DNA of 64,000 nt from Nilaparvata lugens (Eukaryota > Arthropoda > Insecta > Hemiptera > Delphacidae). The notes below the pieces were generated by a model. It was not told where the DNA came from, searched no databases, and saw only the letters and a program-made list of their open reading frames with translations. Made by a program: the position numbers and the translations under genes. Every line of letters begins with the position of its first letter. Position 1 is the first letter of the stretch. The DNA lies in contig NC_052507.1 in assembly GCF_014356525.2 (NCBI RefSeq), positions 62,374,295 through 62,438,294 of the forward strand, given 5' to 3'. Shown here in pieces: positions 45,060-56,190 of this stretch.

Positions 45060-45233
45060 TGTACAATCGACAGCGCGGTTTGAAGTATCTGAACTACTGG
45101 ACTGATTTACTTGAAATGCTGCTTATAAATTCTTAATCAACCGAAGATTCTTATAGGCCTATTTTTATTTCTTCGGGATTTCATTACGTCAAGTTTTAAT
45201 ATATACCCTTGCGAAGCACGGGTTACCTGCTAG
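45060..45233 (+). mobile_element. Helitron 3' end fragment
   Basis: ACCCTTGCGAAGCACGGGTT then ACCTG and CTAG before T. Same family as 27704-28462. Confidence 0.75.
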
Positions 45234-45242
45234 TGAACAATA

Positions 45243-45853
45243 TTGAGGTCCACGCTATAATGACAGTGGAGAAAGATAGTCAATGCATTCTATAGACAGT
45301 AGCTAATACAGGTTCATTGATGTAATATGAATTGTCCATTCTCGTTTAAAATAAACAATTATATTTTATTAAGCAAGAAATTATATTTTTCAATAATTTC
45401 ATGTTGAATTTCCATAATTAAGATGAGATAAATATATTGTTAATTTATTATTAACTCTACATTGTTAAAAGACGGTCTTGAATGAAAAATATTAAGAAAT
45501 TGTCAAAAACCACAGATTTATTGATACTTAGAAAGACCGGTTTCGGTTATTACCGAAGTACAGTAGTTATTACCGTAATACAGTTTATCAGAGATTGACA
45601 ATGGTGTAATAACCGAAACCGGTCTTTCTAAGTATCAATAAATCTGTGGTTTTTTGACAATTTCTTAGTCTTTTTCATTCAATATGAATAATTACCACAA
45701 TATCAACTTCTCAACTACAAAAAAGTAAAAGACGATCTGGCAACAGTTCAAATTGAGAAAGAGATAGTGCTATCCGCTTTGTTGACTGATAGACAAGGAT
45801 AGCAATACCATTGCTAATCAAACACTGCCATTATAACGCGGACCTCACCATAG
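45243..45853 (+). mobile_element. M1 copy split by an F element
   Basis: TTGAGGTCCACGCTATAATG to CATTATAACGCGGACCTCAC; interrupted at 45479-45725. Confidence 0.88.
45479..45725 (-). mobile_element. F hairpin element, 247 bp, 13 bp target duplication
   Basis: Flanks TAAAAGACGGTCT (45466-45478) and TAAAAGACGATCT (45726-45738). Ends TGAATGAAAAA and CTCAACTACAAAAAAG, the inverse orientation of 22189-23036. Arms include AAGACCGGTTTCGGTTATTA. Confidence 0.88.
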
Positions 45854-46017
45854 ACAAGCCGACTGTATAGAATTCGTGATACAAGGTGTATAAATTCAGT
45901 TGGTTGCTTGAGTTGTTGAGTGGCTTCATGTAATTGAGAATAAATCCGAGGAACAAACGACCGTTGCTTGCAATCGACATATAATAGACAAGGACAAAAT
46001 ATACGGAAGCTGTCGAG

Positions 46018-46140
46018 TCCGTTAGTCGAGTCAAGTTAGTTGAGTCGAGTCAAGTTAGTTGAGTCGAGTCAAGTTAGTTGATTTGATTCTAGCTTAGTTG
46101 AATCGATTCTAGTTGAGTTGATCAGTTCTTGTTTCCAATA
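46018..46140 (+). repeat. Tandem repeat, about 19 bp unit
   Basis: GAGTCGAGTCAAGTTAGTT repeated with drift. Confidence 0.8.
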
Positions 46141-46199
46141 GTTAAGTTGAGTCATCTTGAGATCGAGGAGAGGAATTTCACAGAGTAAGTAGTTTAGGT

Positions 46200-46466
46200 T
46201 GATTCCTGATAAATTGGGAGTAAGCAAGATAACATTGTAATTTTTTGTTTCATTGCAAGTAATTTTTAGTAATATTGTATTTTTTTGTTTTTGTTTTTAG
46301 AATAGAATTATAATTATATTTCTTTTTAGTTTTATGAAATAGCACAACTCGCATCCGCGCTCAGATTCTTTCGTTGCAGATGCTAATCTTTCCATAAAAT
46401 GTAATTTATATTTATGTTTGTGAACTGTATTTTAAATGGAAATAAAATTTGATTTGATTTGATTGT
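46200..46466 (+). mobile_element. LINE 3' end with (TTTGA)n tail
   Basis: CTCGCATCCGCGCTCAGATT ... GAAATAAAATTTGATTTGAT. No coding sequence. Confidence 0.6.
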
Positions 46467-46702
46467 ATCATGCGAAATGTTCAAAACCCGAGAAGAAATA
46501 TTCGTGATGGACTGGGTAGCGAACACTACCAAACTCCAAATTTGTGATTCCATAGTCATTATTTTTCACAATCCTTTTTGTGATGAATGTTTATCGGGAA
46601 GAAAGATTAGTATTATTTATAGGATTATAAATTATATATATTGAAACTGCATCAGGAGTTATGAGTAGAAACCATTTTATAGAAAGTGACATTATTTGCA
46701 AA

Positions 46703-47356
46703 AAAATCTGGTGCGGCGCACTCACACAACTTTCCTTGCCGTTTTGAAAATTCATCACCTGACGCAAGTGTTCCCGCGCATCTCAAGTCTACTATTCATT
46801 CAAAGATCTGCCAGCTGGTGGCAGGACAATAACGCTGGAGACACACGAAGTCTCCTATCTCTTCATAGTGAATGATTTAATAGAATCAACAGTTGCCAAC
46901 AGTTTGCATTATTGAATAAACACATTTTCTCGAATTTTGAGCTTATTTTCAATTTTAGGTGAAAATGTCACTGAACATTAATAATTGTAGAGATTTCTAT
47001 GCTCAATCTTATCCACTTGAAAATTTTTGTTTACATTGTATCTGAAGCCTGATAATTGGGAATCTAAAATCACACTTTGCATTGATGGGGCGGAGCTCCT
47101 GAAATTTTTACAGATATGGGACTTGTGGCAGTTGATAGAGCTTATCAATGACTATTCTAGGTATGTATTTGATCAAAATCGTTGGAGCCGTTTACGAGAA
47201 AATCGCGAAAACCCCTGTTTTTGACAACATTTTCGCCATTTTAGCCGCCATCTTGAATTGGATTTGTTCGAAAATGTTCGTGTCGGATCCTTATAGGGGA
47301 AGGACCTTAAGTTCCAAATTTCAAGTCTTTCCGTTTATTGGGAGATGAGATATCGT

Positions 47357-47394
<38 letters not shown>

Positions 47395-47900
47395 ACATAT
47401 AGACCAATACCCAAAAATCTGGTGTGGTACACTCACACAACTTTCCTTGCTCATATTTGAAACTACGATCAGACTTCTGTATATATATATATATATATAT
47501 AATTGTTTTCAGAGTACTTTTTCCTTTGTGTGAATTGTGAAATTCGATGATTTTTTTAGTCGTCATTTTTTTAAAGTCGTCAAATCAGCTGTTCTACAGA
47601 TGAAATATCTCGACTATTTGTTCTTTTTATGAACTGCGCTACCTACCTACCTCATGCACGAGAAGGAGGTTACTAAGTCCATTTCTCAAGGATGGGGTGG
47701 ACCCCCCATTAGTTTCCCAGAAAGGAGACTCATGCCAGTTGATAGAGCTGATAAATAACTATACAGGGTATGAATTTGAAAACAATCGGTTAGAGCCGTT
47801 TTCGAGAAAACCGTGAATAACATGGTATTTTAGTCATTATCCGCCATGTTTCTCAAGAATATTACGGAGGTCCTGAAATTTTCCCAGAAATGAGACTGGA
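46703..47900 (+). mobile_element. Two R3 copies in tandem
   Basis: First starts TCTGGTGCGGCGCACTCACA at about 46706, second TCTGGTGTGGTACACTCACA at about 47418. A (CA)n run separates them (47360-47395) and a (TA)n run is inside the second (47480-47503). Noncoding. Confidence 0.78.
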
Positions 47901-47924
47901 AATAGACTGGATATAGCCAGCTGT

Positions 47925-48012
47925 GAAATATTAACACGATCATTTTAGAGAATAATTGTGTTCTGTTTATCAATGAAAAAAATAACGAGCGAAGCTCGGT
48001 GTCCCGATATTG
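47925..48012 (+). mobile_element. R2 terminal fragment
   Basis: CTGTTTATCAATGAAAAAAA then CGAGCGAAGCTCGGTGTCCC. Confidence 0.7.
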
Positions 48013-48285
48013 TTTCATAAAAGACTAATCTAGAGACTCAGAAAGCCAAGCCTCTGCAGTCCCAGCTTTATCGACCTGGTGAATCCCATCTCCACAACAC
48101 AATCAGTCTGCCAATCATAAGAAGTATTCTAATTCCGGCAATTAACCGGAGGAACATCAGGTTATCAACTGCTCTCATGAATATGCAGACCGGTTGCAAA
48201 AGATTCTACTTTCAAATTTGCAAGCTACAATGTTGCCGTGATCAGCTGACAGGCCGCTGGATTTATTCTTCAAGTTCAAGGAGTC

Positions 48286-48413
48286 TATAAAACTGAACTG
48301 GAGAGTTCATTAAACGATCAATCGGATTGTCGGAGAACGATATCTGCGATAATGAAGCCAACTTCTCACGAACATCTCACAACATCCAACTCCAACACTA
48401 ATGAATTTCAATA
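48286..48413 (+). promoter_or_regulatory. Candidate TATA promoter and short first exon
   Basis: TATAAAA at 48286-48292 lies in the longest stretch here without recognised repeats (48013-48496). About 30 bp downstream is ATCAATCGG. An ATG near 48400 opens MNFNIVIPTNK and runs into a possible donor G/GTAATG. No second exon is identified, so this is weak. Confidence 0.22.
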
Positions 48414-48496
48414 TCGTTATTCCAACTAACAAGGGTAATGAATTTTATAAAAACATTATACTAATGAAAATCTACCAATTCAATGAACTATAACTA

Positions 48497-48846
48497 TAGT
48501 GACGGTCACGTTATAAAGGCAGTGGAGAAAGATAGGAGAACAACGTTGCCGATCCTCTGTCCTGTCAATGCCTTCTAAAGACGTTAGCTAATACAGGTTT
48601 ATTGATGTAATAACAACGGTTCATTCTGGTTTAAAATAATCTATTATATTTTATCAAGCAAAAAATCATATTTTTCAATAATTTATTTTCATGAAATATT
48701 TTGTTACTTAATTATTAATTCTACATTGTTGAAAGACGATCTGGCAACAGAACAAAGCGAGAAAGAGATAGCGCTATCCACTTTGTTACATGATAGACAA
48801 GGATAGCTAATCAAACACTGCCATTATAACCTGGACCTCACTATAG
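48497..48846 (+). mobile_element. M1 MITE, full-length copy
   Basis: AGTGACGGTCACGTTATAAA to CATTATAACCTGGACCTCAC, 350 bp, TA flanks. Confidence 0.9.
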
Positions 48847-49176
48847 ACTATTCCCTTCATTATTCGAATTTCACACAGGTATAAAATCTTTCTAGAACCT
48901 GGATAAGCATCTCATCAATTATTTATTATTTTTATAATAATTTCAATTAATGATTATAATGCTCTTGTGTCTTCCATGAGTATCTTATTAATGAGGTATT
49001 CTTCTGGGAGTTGTGTAATGTGTAATGAGTTCTGAATGATTCATATCCATATTCTTTATTGTTTCATACAATAAGTTCATCATTAGAATGATAGGAAGGG
49101 AAAAAATAAGGTAACCTTGTGCTATTCCTCTCACAAATTTAGATAAGATTGAATGAATAATAATGTTTCACTGATA

Positions 49177-49446
49177 CTTTTTGTGTAGTTGAGAAGTTGA
49201 TATTGTGGTAATTTATCCATATTGAATGAAAAAGACTAAGAAATTGACAAAAAACCACAGATTTATTGATTTCTTTTTTTAGAAAGACCGGTTTCGGTCA
49301 TTACACCATTGTCAATCTCTGAGAAACTCTTCTGTTCTCTGAGAAATGTTTTTCAGAGATTGACAATGGTGTAATAACCGAAACCGGTCTTTCTAAGTAT
49401 CACTAAATCTGTGGTTTTTAGACAATTTCTTAGTCTTTTTCATTCA
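49177..49446 (+). mobile_element. F hairpin element, 270 bp, 14 bp target duplication
   Basis: Flanks ATGTTTCACTGATA at 49163-49176 and 49447-49460, perfect. Ends as in the 22.2 kb copy. This one is not inside M1. Confidence 0.9.
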
Positions 49447-49875
49447 ATGTTTCACTGATAGTCGTTTTTTTTCTTTAGGGTTACTTCTGAATATAAATAA
49501 AAATATACATCTGAGTAGGCCTACCCTTTTAAAATTATTTCGTCACGACATGTTTCGGCTACTAATGCCATTTTCAATCTATGTTTTACTGATGGTTTTT
49601 AATCTATTATTCTATTAATTTCATGAAAAGGGTACTATAATTCTATTTTATGAATAATAATGTATTCCATAAATGGAGAGGTCCTATTAAGGAGCATGTT
49701 GAGGATATTTGAAGGAATCAGATATGATGTTTTGAGATGAGATTAAATAATTAAAATTGGGAAGGATATAGTATATTTCGCACCTAGAGCAGAAAATGAG
49801 ATTTTTCCGGCTCGAAATCGGTTTTCAAATCCGAGGCCGAAGGCCGATCGCTATTTTTCGCCACACACAAAAATA

Positions 49876-49880
<5 letters not shown>

Positions 49881-49938
<58 letters not shown>
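49881..49938. repeat. (TA)n microsatellite
   Basis: About 29 TA units. Confidence 0.95.
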
Positions 49939-49943
<5 letters not shown>

Positions 49944-50336
49944 ATAGTTGATAGCTCAAGCAAATCTGAGGTGATCTGAATATCAGGAAATTTTCCAAGT
50001 ATTTTCATTTTTTATTCTGATTTGTCTAAATAACCTAAAATATGATCTTCAATTATATGGGAGGTTGAGTTTATACTTTTTCATTCTTTCAAATGACAAT
50101 GAAATGATATTATTATAAATGTTTTAATTATTGAATAATGAACACAAATAATCAGATGTTTTTTGATCACTTTTCTTAGTTCCATGTTAGCGGCTGGAAA
50201 GGGTACTCTTTCCGGCCTATGCCGGAAAGAAACCTGTTCTGTCGTCAGACGAGAGTCGTCTGCAAACAATGTCTTTCAGATCTACGTAGGGACTGGAAAA
50301 CAGCTGCTTTCTGTGCAGTGTGGCGAAAAATTATCA
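49939..50336 (+). repeat. P repeat, copy 2
   Basis: ATGAGAATAGTTGATAGCTC onward, matching 2554-2996. The central palindrome has one mismatch (CCGGCCTATGCCGG). 50337-51029 holds nothing recognised. Confidence 0.7.
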
Positions 50337-51029
50337 AGATGTATGAGATGACATTGGAGAATATTCATTCTGTTATCTTGGTTGGACTTGGAATTATTTT
50401 GATATTACAATTTAATTGAAGTCATTGCAATGAAAATTTGAACAGATGCTACGCGCTCGATTCTTCTTTGTACTTGACTCGTTCATTGTACAGAATGTGA
50501 ACTAGAAATGGGAATGAAAATGGGAATGATACAGAGATATCCGTCCATTCTAAATTCCTGAAGCTATAATGGAACATTAAACTACATAGTTAGACCTAAT
50601 AGTACGTGTTTCCAGCTGGTAAATTGTCAAGTGAGGGTGTTGAAAAGGAATTGTAATTGATTCACAAGCTAAGTTCCGGTGTTCCAGTTTCCAGGCAACA
50701 ATAATTTGCTCCATATATGAGCTAGAACCTGCTGAGAAAAATCAGACAATGAGAGTAGTAATTGTGACTTGTCTGTCATCGTATTAAGCAATAAAACGCC
50801 TCCACAATCCTCAGAAACTCTAAACTTATTCCCATAGGAGGTTTTCCCGTCAATTATGATGTTGTAAATTGAATGTTTTGTAATTCAATAGTTCGGTAGA
50901 TTTCCGTTACATAGCTCCTATTTCAATTCGGGTAACAGTGATATTTAGACCCACCTTCTGTAATTTCAGTGGAGAATTCAGGTTACATGAGTGTTATTAA
51001 TTGGTTTGATAATGGTAGGCTTTAGAACG

Positions 51030-51320
51030 AATTGGGACTAAAGTGGAGGTTCTTTACTGTATTAAGAGTCAGAAGCTTCAGTATTTTGGACATGTGATGC
51101 TCAATGAGAAGTACAGTTTCCTGCAGTTGATAATGGAGGGCAAGATTGAAGGAAGACGCCGGCCTGGAAGAAGGAAAACATCCTGGTTAAAGAACCTGAG
51201 AGAGTGGTTCAACATTGACTCAACATCTCTGTTCCGAGCTGCAGTCAATAGAATCCAAATTGCATTGATGATCGCCAATCTCCGTCGCGGAGCCGGCATA
51301 TAGAAGAAGAAGAAGAATGG
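51030..51320 (+). pseudogene. LINE C-terminal fragment with (GAA)n tail
   Basis: SQKLQYFGHVML, GKIEGRRRPGRRKTSWLKNL, FRAAVNRIQIALMIANLRRG and a stop, then AGAAGAAGAAG. This is the last 85 codons of a widespread insect LINE polyprotein; everything upstream is missing. Confidence 0.85.
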
Positions 51321-51744
51321 TAGGCTATCATATCATTATTACAATAATACTCATAATATTTCATAAAATCACTTCGCTTATATGGGCTGAAAGTTTTTAT
51401 ATTGTTTTTATTGATTAAAATAATATTTCCTATTTTGGTGATAATAATGTGAAAATTTTCTTCCATGTTTGGTTTCGAAGCATCTAAATTTAAAAATCTA
51501 CTTTGTGAAAATAATTAGGGACTGAAAGTTTTGTGAAGTGAAAAACTACAAGACTTAACCTATTTCGGACTATGTGTAACCTTAACTAAATTTGGGAGAG
51601 GAATAGCACAAGATTTTCTCTCCCTATCATTTTTGATGTACTTTATTGTATCAATCAATAAAGAATAAAGATCTGGGATTTCTCTCAAATTGAGTTGCAA
51701 TGCTGTGGTCATAAGAAGAAGAGAAAATATCAAATGTTGAATAT

Positions 51745-52205
51745 TGATACAGAGTGATGGTGGGTGAATCTATTAGAGCAAGTTGTAGAGATTATTTCAA
51801 AGAGTTAAAGATTCTCCCACTACCAGGTGTATATATTTTAGAGGCTCTTTGTTTTATTGATAGGAGTAAAGATAGGTTCAATACAGGAGAGTTGTTCCAC
51901 TCATACAATACCAGATATAGACAAAACATCAGAGACGACATTCATCGAACTGGCAAGTATGAGAGGGGGGTAAAGAGTGCAGGAATTCGGCTTTATAATT
52001 CATTGCCAACACGCATAAAAGCTCTTACAGGTGAAAAGTTCAGAATTATGGTGAGGGAGGAGTTGTTGCAGGTTTGTCCTTATTCCAGTGAGGAATTCTT
52101 TTTGCATTATAGAATGCAAAGATTGACGACTTAGATTATAATTGACAAATCCTTATACCCCTTTCATAGGTGGTCAGTGGGATGAAAAAAATGAAATGGA
52201 AATGA
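51745..52205 (+). pseudogene. LINE C-terminal fragment and 3' end
   Basis: YILEALCFIDRSKDRF, FHSYNTRYRQNIRDDIHRT, SAGIRLYNSLPTRIK, CPYSSEEFF: the post-RT tail, related to 8900-9159. The noncoding end GGTGGTCAGTGGGATGAAA follows with a GAAATGAAATGAAAT tail. Confidence 0.8.
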
Positions 52206-52469
52206 AATGAAATAGAAGCCCATAGTTTGAGGATAGACAAGCGGACTGAAAATTTAAACTTTAGTCAACCGTACGAAATTAGTCCAATGAAAATTGTAAC
52301 AGATGAGTGCAGCAGTGCCAAATAAGAGTTGATCTTATTGTATGAATCAATAAAGAATGGAAGAATAATTGTCGATTCTCAAGAGGATATAAAATAATAT
52401 CCTTCCCACCAACACACGACTGTGAGGAAAATCATATTCATAATAAGGTGAAGAACTGGCTTATACAAG

Positions 52470-52673
52470 TACGGGATAGGAAATTATGTTTGACGCATCA
52501 TCACGTCTGAACTACTGAACTGATGTACTTAGAATTCAGCAGATAGATTCTTAATTAACCAAGGATGGTTATAGGACTATTTTCAATTCTTCAAAATTTC
52601 ATTACGTCAAGTTTTCAGTTTGTCAAGATTTAAGATAGACCCTTGCGGAGCACGGGTTACCTGCTATAGTGAG
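52470..52673 (+). mobile_element. Helitron 3' end fragment
   Basis: ACCCTTGCGGAGCACGGGTT, ACCTGCTA. The next M1 copy begins at this CTA, so M1 probably inserted at the TA of the Helitron CTAG end. Confidence 0.7.
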
Positions 52674-52828
52674 GTCCACGTTATAATGGCATTGGAGGAA
52701 GATTGGAGAACAACGTTGCCGATCCTCTGTCTTGTCAATGCCTTCTATAGATGGTAGCTGATAACAGGTCGTTGATGTAATATTAATTGTTCAGTCTTGT
52801 TTCAAATAATCAATTATATTCTTTGAAC

Positions 52829-53016
52829 AATTATTTACGACATAGCAGTCAGGTATTCATATAAATAAAAGCTATTAGCTTCTACTTACATTAGTGTAGC
52901 GCTTTCGGACACTAGGCCCTTCATCAACACTAGGCGCTACACTAATGTAAGTAGAAGCTAATAGCTTTTATTTATATAAATACCTGACTGCTATGTCGTA
53001 ATTAATTGTTCAAAGT
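52829..53016. repeat. Hairpin with 75 bp arms
   Basis: TTACGACATAGCAGTCAGGT ... AGCGCTTTCGG pairs with its complement after 52930. On the minus strand the top reads GTTGATGAAGGGCC then GTCCGAAAGCGC. Confidence 0.8.
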
Positions 53017-53236
53017 GATTATTTAACAAGCAGTTCGTAATGGAATCAAACATTGAAGAGAATTATATTCTAAATAATAATAATAATAATAATAAAACTT
53101 GTTTCGAAATAAATTAAAATAATTGAGATGAAATATATTGTTAATTAATTATTGATTCTACATTGTTAAAGGACGATCTGGCAACAGTGCAAAACGAGAA
53201 GGAGATATAGCGCTATCCGCCTTGTTGAATGATAGA

Positions 53237-53485
53237 AAAAAGTAAATTCGTATGGCCTTTGTTGGTGGGGAGTCCCTTGCGGGAAGGTCCCACCGCCTGA
53301 ATATATAATTAAGCTGTCAATGGGCCTTACGACTGTCATACTTCAGCCGAGACGGACAGTTCAACGTGTCCATCCGATAGCACGGGAGTGATCTGGTTAA
53401 AAAACTTTTGGTAATGAGAGGGCTTGATCCCGAGATCTCTATGCTGCTACGCAAGCACTCTATCCACTAGACCACAACTCACTAC
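53237..53485 (-). mobile_element. tRNA-derived SINE with 11 bp target duplication
   Basis: On the minus strand: A box TGGTCTAGTGG (53464-53474), B box GGATCAAGCCC (53420-53430), body to a short TTTACTTTTTTC end. Flanked by TGAATGATAGA at 53226-53236 and 53486-53496. Both boxes match consensus. Confidence 0.88.
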
Positions 53486-53555
53486 TGAATGATAGACAAG
53501 GATAGCAATACCATTGCTAATCAAACACTGCCATTATAACGTGGACCTCACTGTA

Positions 53556-54003
53556 AATATGTTATAAGATTGTTGTGCACATCCATATATCAACAATAGA
53601 GTCCTCTCATAGCACGACAGTATTTCGTAACCGAGTCTGAAAGCAGACATACTTTCTCTTCTATTTGCGAATTCAATTTTTGATTGTAATACGAAGTTTC
53701 CGTACAGTGCACGGTCGAGTCTATTCTGATTCGAGTCAGCATTGGTTAAGTGGGAAGCATAGATCCTATTTAAAAAAAATAGCTGACAATTTAAAGTGAA
53801 TCCGTCCAACTAGGTCACACTCAATGTCTGATGAGTCAACCTAAATCAGCTTGGATTTTCCTTATTATGACAATCCAATTTCAGATGTTGTATTCATGAG
53901 CCGACTACTTTCCTGATTGAGATTCTGATTTGACAGAGCCTCAAAGTCACCCACACCATGAACAGACGAATTTCCCTCTGAAGCCAATTACATTATTTAC
54001 CAC
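53556..54003. other. Unassigned sequence
   Basis: No repeat or convincing exon; a 91-codon open frame has no recognisable motif. Confidence 0.4.
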
Positions 54004-54893
54004 TATAGTGAGGTCCACGTTGTAATGGCAGTGTTTGATCGGCAATGATATTGCTATCCTTGTCTATCATTCAACAAAGCGGATAGCGCTATCTCTTTCT
54101 CGCTTTGCTCATGTAGCCAGATCGTCTTTTAACAATGTAGCCTAGAATTGATATTCAATTAAGAAAATATGAAATGAAATGAAAAAGATTTTATTCATTC
54201 AAAAAACAGTACAATAACAGAAAAATCGGTTTCTTATTATCGAAACATAGAAATGTACAGTAATATAATGAAAATTATAAACGATATTTCATCTCAATTA
54301 TGAAAATCCATTATGGAATTTATTGAAAAATATAATTTCTTGCTTAATGAAATAATATCGGGGCACCGAGCTTCCCTTGTTATTTTTATTTATTGATAAA
54401 CAGAGCACAATTCTCTAAAATGATCTTGTTCATATTTCACAGCTGGCTATATGTCATCTTATGAATTTCGGGGATGCGATATTTTGATTTTTCACATACT
54501 CACTCGCTCATTCACTTTTTTACTATTCACAGCTGTTTCAGCCAAGGATGAATTATTATCCTTTTAATGTCGTTCAGCGATTTTTCTCAAGGATGAGACC
54601 TAGTGCAATCGAATCTTTATATCAAAACCTACTATGTTCCAAATTTCGTGAAAATAGTTAGAGACATTAAACATATATAACCAAATATAAAAATAACCAG
54701 ATATATAAATACAGAAATTGCTCGCTGAATATAATCATCGGATGATTGATTATTTCAAACGAGAATGAACAATTTATATCACATCAATAAACCTGTATCA
54801 GCTACCGTCAATAGAAGGCATTGACAAGACAGAGGATCGACAACGTTGTCTCCCATCTTTCCCCACTGCCATTACGTGGACCTCACTATAGTT
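54004..54893 (-). mobile_element. M1 copy with a LINE tail and an R2 piece inside
   Basis: Starts GTGAGGTCCACGTTGTAATG, ends CATTACGTGGACCTCACTAT. 54170-54290 is a reversed LINE end (GAAATGAAATGAAAAAGATT). 54353-54735 is R2 (TATCGGGGCACCGAGCTTCC). Confidence 0.8.
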
Positions 54894-55060
54894 ATTCAAG
54901 TTGATTGATGAAACAATAAGAAAATTATTGTCGAATATACAAACCCAAGAACGGACTCTAGCCTCTAGTCATCTATAGAAACTCGCTACGTTTGTTGAAT
55001 TATTGGTTGCAACTAAAGTTGACCATAGAATCGGTTTCAAATACAACCCACAGCTATCAG

Positions 55061-55410
55061 AGCTCCGTGAACTTGTAGTGCACAAGTCCGTAAAAAATTG
55101 ACAATAAACTACGAATTTTTGCCGGCAGAATATCCAAAAATTAAATTTTGTGCAAGCACCGTTTTTTTTCAACGCATTTGAAGTCGCGGTCAAGGTCATT
55201 TTCCAATGCTAATTCCCCTATGCTGGAAGAGTGAACTTGTAGTGCACATGTAAGAAAAAATCTGAAAAATTGACAATAAACAACGAATTTTGTGTCGTCC
55301 GAATATGCAAAAAATTAATTTTGTACAAGCACCGTTTTTTTTTAGACGCTTTTGAAGATGCAGTCTTGTGTATTACAAGATCAACTTGTGCACTACAAGT
55401 TCACGGAGCC
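55061..55410. mobile_element. 350 bp Mutator-like MITE with 9 bp target duplication
   Basis: Ends AGCTCCGTGAACTTGTAGTG and its inverse CACTACAAGTTCACGGAG. Flanks AGCTATCAG at 55052-55060 and 55411-55419. The interior is two diverged direct repeats of about 165 bp (GACAATAAACTACGAATTTT, GCAAGCACCGTTTTTTTT). A 9 bp duplication is typical of Mutator-like elements. Noncoding. Confidence 0.75.
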
Positions 55411-55557
55411 AGCTATCAGCCCAGTATTATTAAATTTGTTTCCTCAGTTTGGATTTTTTTCTCGTTTCATTCAAGAGTGAGAGATTAGGCTATTGAAACT
55501 TTCCCTAGTAAATATGTGAGATTGATACAGAAGAGCATTGTCTCATGTATTATCAAG

Positions 55558-56190
55558 AGTACTAGTAGTTCTGTGAACAGTAGACCTCGCGCTCGGTGAG
55601 TTATTTTGACCTATTGTTATGTTTTCTCAAAAATTAATAAATAATTTATCATTTTGGAATGTCTAGGAAAATCCTAAATAAACATAGAGCTTTCTGCCCT
55701 AACGTACCGTGACGTGTCGTCCCGAAATGTGAGTGTGAGCGCTGTTATCAGGTCTGGCTGCAACTGTCTACAACGTTGATGGAAAGATACAAGATGTTCG
55801 ATGTTTTTGAACGGGTAGTATTATAGTCAACTGTCTACTAACGTTGATGGAAAGATACATTCTCAAGATGTTCGATATTTTGAGCGAGTATTATTATAGT
55901 CCACTAAACAGCTGATTTATGATGAATAATTCTATAGTCTGATTTTTACTCTAATATTGGCGTATGAAGGAGGCTCCTTTTCCCTTTTATATTATCCTTG
56001 AAATGTAAAATTTCCAAAAACCTTGTATATACGTTGACGCGCAATTAAAAAAGGAACATACCTGACAAGTTTCATGAAAATCTATCACCGCGTTTCGCCG
56101 TAAATGTGCAACATATCAACATTTAAACATTAAGAGAAATGCCAAACTGTCGACTTGAATCTTAGACCTCACTTTGCTCGGTCAATAATT
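55558..56190 (+). mobile_element. X repeat, full-length copy
   Basis: AGTACTAGTAGTTCTGTGAA to CACTTTGCTCGGTCAATAA; same layout as 5447-6066. Confidence 0.82.

Larger units (their letters stand above)
52674..53555 (+). mobile_element. M1 copy with a hairpin and a SINE nested inside
   Basis: GTGAGGTCCACGTTATAATG to CATTATAACGTGGACCTCAC. Interruptions: hairpin 52829-53016 and SINE 53237-53485, plus an (AAT)n run near 53085. Confidence 0.85.

Noticed and set aside
52829..53016. A confirmed hammerhead ribozyme
   Set aside because: The core is suggestive, but the first C is U and I cannot draw a stem I; kept only as a hypothesis.
53534..53809. 91-codon minus-strand gene
   Set aside because: Overlaps the M1 end and has no recognisable features.
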